64,000 nt of DNA, taken from positions 801,331 to 865,330 of the forward strand of contig NW_024748870.1 in assembly GCF_018991925.1 (NCBI RefSeq), read 5' to 3'. This stretch comes from Homarus americanus (Eukaryota; Arthropoda; Malacostraca; Decapoda; Nephropidae). The translations under genes were made by a program, and so were the position numbers. The notes under the pieces were generated by a model. That model ran no database searches and was not told where the DNA came from. It was given only the letters and a program-made list of their open reading frames with translations. Of this stretch, positions 61,836 to 64,000 are shown piece by piece (position 1 is the stretch's first letter; each line of letters starts with the position of its first letter).

Positions 61836-61937
61836 AGCCTTCTGGCTGCCAAGATCTTTCAATAAACCGTTAATTATTATTATTATTATTATTATTATTA
61901 CACACACACACACACACCTAGTGCTATAGTATATTAG
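61556..61937. mobile_element. Insertion in the CR1 copy, origin unknown
   Basis: Sequence between YYRMD and the continuation SLESVQRR of the CR1 frame. It contains about 235 bp of unrecognised sequence, two CA tracts (61,793-61,833 and 61,901-61,917) and, between these, a LINE 3' tail. No target duplication is evident. Confidence 0.6.
61834..61900 (+). mobile_element. 67-bp LINE 3'-end insertion inside a CA microsatellite
   Basis: TCAGCCTTCTGGCTGCCAAG and AATAAACCGTTAATTATTAT here match the 3' end of the nested LINE at 55,411-55,470, with one mismatch and a longer ATT tail. CA repeats lie on both sides, so the insertion split a (CA)n tract. It is an extreme 5' truncation. Confidence 0.88.
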
Positions 61938-62406
61938 ATATCAATTCACTGGAGTCGGTGCAGCGAAGAATGGCGAAAATGATTCCGGGACTTAGAAACC
62001 TACCATATCAAGATAAGGTTAAAGAAACTAAACTTGCATTCCCTAGAAAGACAAAGAGTGAGGGAGATATGATAGAAATATTTAGGTGGGTGAAAGGAAT
62101 CAATAAAGGGGGTATAGATAAAGTTCTTATAATATCCGAGCAGGATAGGACTCGTAGCAACGGATTTAAGTTGGATAAGTTTAGGTTTAGGAGGGAGATA
62201 GGAAGGAACTGGTTCACAAATAGGGTGGTGGACGAGTGGAACAAGCTTAGCAACTTTGTAGTAAGTGCTGGAACGCTGGAAAGTTTTAAAAGGAGGCAAG
62301 ATAGATTCATGGATGATAGAGAGTGGTAGTAACTCTCGACAGGAGCTGTCATGCACAGGCCAACCGGCCTATTGCAGACTCCTTATTTTCTTATGTTCTT
62401 ATGTAA

Positions 62407-62966
62407 CAAAGATTAATAGATTTATGAACTTTGTATCTTGTCACTATGCTTAATAATTATAATCAATTGTAATTAAGATGAAATCGTCTAAGACTAACTG
62501 ATTATATATGAGATAGATCACCATGTAATACTAATGAACGCCTTGTTCTCTGCAGGTTTTGACCCCATCAATAAATATTGAATGCGTCAAAGGACGGGTT
62601 TCGATCATTCCCTTCGACTTGCCAGTCACCTGAACGGCCTAACTAAGGCGTTTATATATAATGTTTAAATAATATGTCATGAAATGGATACTACACACTT
62701 TTTAAGAAATGAAAGACTTTCCAATGCGATCCTGTGATGAATCTGTTTAAACAAAAAATTGCGAGCAAACAATCAATAATCGAAAGAAATATCATTTGAA
62801 ATATATAAGCTAAATCTACTCAGAGACAATCGTAATGACAGTTGAAGGTCGACAGCGATAAAACACACATGCTACCCCATTAATAAAAACGGCAAGGGAC
62901 CCCCGTTGAAATCGATTTTCTTCACGAGCGCGTGCGTGTGAGTATGTGTCTATTCAAGTGTGCGTG
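62407..62966. other. Unassigned AT-rich region
   Basis: No gene or known repeat recognised. Confidence 0.4.
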
Positions 62967-62977
62967 AGTGTTCGAAT

Positions 62978-63313
62978 TTTTTTTTTTTTAGTGGGCACTC
63001 CCCTACATCCTTGTGTAAGGTGAAGCGCAGAAGCGTTTACAGCGCCCAACAGGGAAGCATGCTAAGTTCATGCTTGACTTTATGTCTCATGAGTTAAGGG
63101 CGTAGAAGCCTGAAGAGTCAAGGGCGTGGAAGCCTGAAGAGTCAGTGGTTTATGTCATCAAGTTATTGGAAGCTCCAACAACTCCCTGAATACGAATTCG
63201 CAACTTTCGACTCACAACAGGTACCTACTTTACTGCTAGGTGAACAGGGACTAATGGGGGCTAGGAAGTAAGCCTAAACAACTTCCACCGGCCCGGGAAT
63301 CGAACCCGTGACA
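62978..63313 (-). mobile_element. tRNA-derived SINE, copy 2, truncated in B box region
   Basis: The same body as copy 1 (CAGAAGCGTTTACAGCGCCC, TGCTAAGTTCATGCTTG, GGAAGCTCCAACAACT). On the minus strand it begins at GTCACGGGTTCGATTCC, so the A box half of the tRNA head is absent. It ends in poly(A) (poly-T at 62,978-62,989). The 11-bp direct repeat AGTGTTCGAAT lies at 62,967-62,977 and 63,314-63,324, a good target-site duplication. A 25-bp internal stretch (GGGCGTAGAAGCCTGAAGAG) is tandemly duplicated near 63,100-63,145. Confidence 0.9.
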
Positions 63314-63324
63314 AGTGTTCGAAT

Positions 63325-64000
63325 ATTATTGTAAGCTATGAAATAATTATGAGGTAAAGTTGTAGCATAGTTAGATATTTTGGCAAGGGTGTTTTCCCAT
63401 TTCTTATAAATAAATGGAGATAAAAATACTTAGAAATACAATTATTACAGTAAATATTTTCCAAGAATTAATAAACGGCATGACATGAGTTTATTAAATA
63501 TGAGATTATGAGATAGAAATATAAAATATCAATTTCCTCGTCACAAGTGCCTGGAAGAGCCGGATCGGACAGCTGTGATCAAACCATTACATATTGTATG
63601 AATTGTGTCGTTATACAGTTGTTTCTTTGTTTCCGTCTCCCTCTTTGATTTTTCCGTGGTATATATGGTAATAATTTCACATGCAATATATTTATCACAT
63701 ATGATACTGTACTCTTTCATAATAATTATAAGTATAATGTTATGATTTGTTTGACTTAAATTATCCTGAATACATACTGCATAAGTGAGGATATTAGAAT
63801 AGGATTGTTTTCTCTACATATATTATACAATTTGATATAACTTCATGAAAATTATACGGATAGGACACCTATCGTGCATGAAAATGATGTTTTCGGGAAA
63901 CGGGAAAGCATATGCACGAACCGAGGGAAGCATAACTTCTTTCTAAATACCGTTCAGCTGTGAAACTTACTTCTTAGTGGGCAACTAAATGCAATTTTCA
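63325..64000. other. Unassigned AT-rich region
   Basis: No open frame of note and no repeat recognised to the end of the window. Confidence 0.4.

Larger units (their letters stand above)
61087..62406 (+). mobile_element. CR1-like LINE, third copy, interrupted
   Basis: It starts within [42 protein letters not shown] (motif B), then in shifted frames SKIADDTKIGRQINSG (catalytic region IADD where FADD is usual), WSEKWQMKFNTSRCNVLNIG and CERDLGVFV, with a C-terminal frame to 61,560 (LDYAVQFWCPYYRMD). About 380 bp of foreign sequence (61,556-61,937) follows. The frame then resumes with SLESVQRRMAKMIPGLRNLP ... VVDEWNKLSNFVVSAGTLES and a stop at 62,327. The tail ends CTTATTTTCTTATGTTCTTATG. Inactive, 5'-truncated. 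Confidence 0.85.

Overview
This is nuclear DNA of a eukaryote, almost certainly an arthropod and most likely a decapod crustacean. It has no bacterial-style operons. It is dominated by a minisatellite and by decayed transposable elements of several classes: Ty3/Gypsy LTR elements, CR1-like and Jockey/I-like LINEs, a Penelope-like element, tRNA-derived SINEs, and TA/CA microsatellites. The decapod assignment is inferred from the mix of LINE, SINE and Gypsy families; no host gene marker confirms it. I find no intact host protein-coding gene, tRNA or rRNA gene, or CRISPR array.

Layout. 1-13,198 and 22,391-45,943 are two blocks of one 24-bp minisatellite (GGACCAGTACCA followed by CAGAGTTGTCCT and variants). 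Together they cover about 36.6 kb, or roughly 1,500 units. Each block is broken or bounded by a 100-N gap (3,849-3,948; 22,291-22,390). The unit has no stop codon in any of the six frames, so the many long overlapping ORFs in these blocks are not evidence of genes. At its right edge each block abuts minus-strand Gypsy coding DNA: the start of gag at 13.2-13.5 kb and reverse transcriptase at 45.95-46.33 kb.

13.2-22.3 kb is a transposon graveyard. In order it holds: a Gypsy gag start, leader, tRNA-Arg-type primer-binding site and 604-bp LTR (minus strand); a (TA)n(TG)n tract; a CR1 3' end; a LINE with ORF1, endonuclease and partial RT (minus), with a small inverted copy of its own endonuclease/RT region at its truncated end; a Gypsy integrase interrupted by a SINE and followed by an env-like reading frame (plus); a LINE 3' end; another (TA)n tract; and a Penelope-like GIY-YIG fragment (minus).

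45.9-64 kb holds: a Gypsy RT fragment; a pseudogene of an arthropod multi-copy protein family of unknown function with one in-frame stop; a decayed Gypsy integrase tail; and a CR1-like LINE split by a 7.2-kb LTR element with 1.46-kb LTRs and a 5-bp target duplication. Inside that LTR element, in the opposite orientation, lies a nearly complete LINE. Further right are another LINE RT fragment, two SINE copies, a further CR1 copy with its own insertion, and microsatellites.

The main points of interest are the Gypsy-flanked minisatellite with nested higher-order duplications; the three-level nesting at 49-58 kb; an ancient core shared by different SINEs; and sequence matching an Oxford Nanopore ligation adapter beside the first gap, which suggests that 1-3.8 kb is poorly corrected read sequence.
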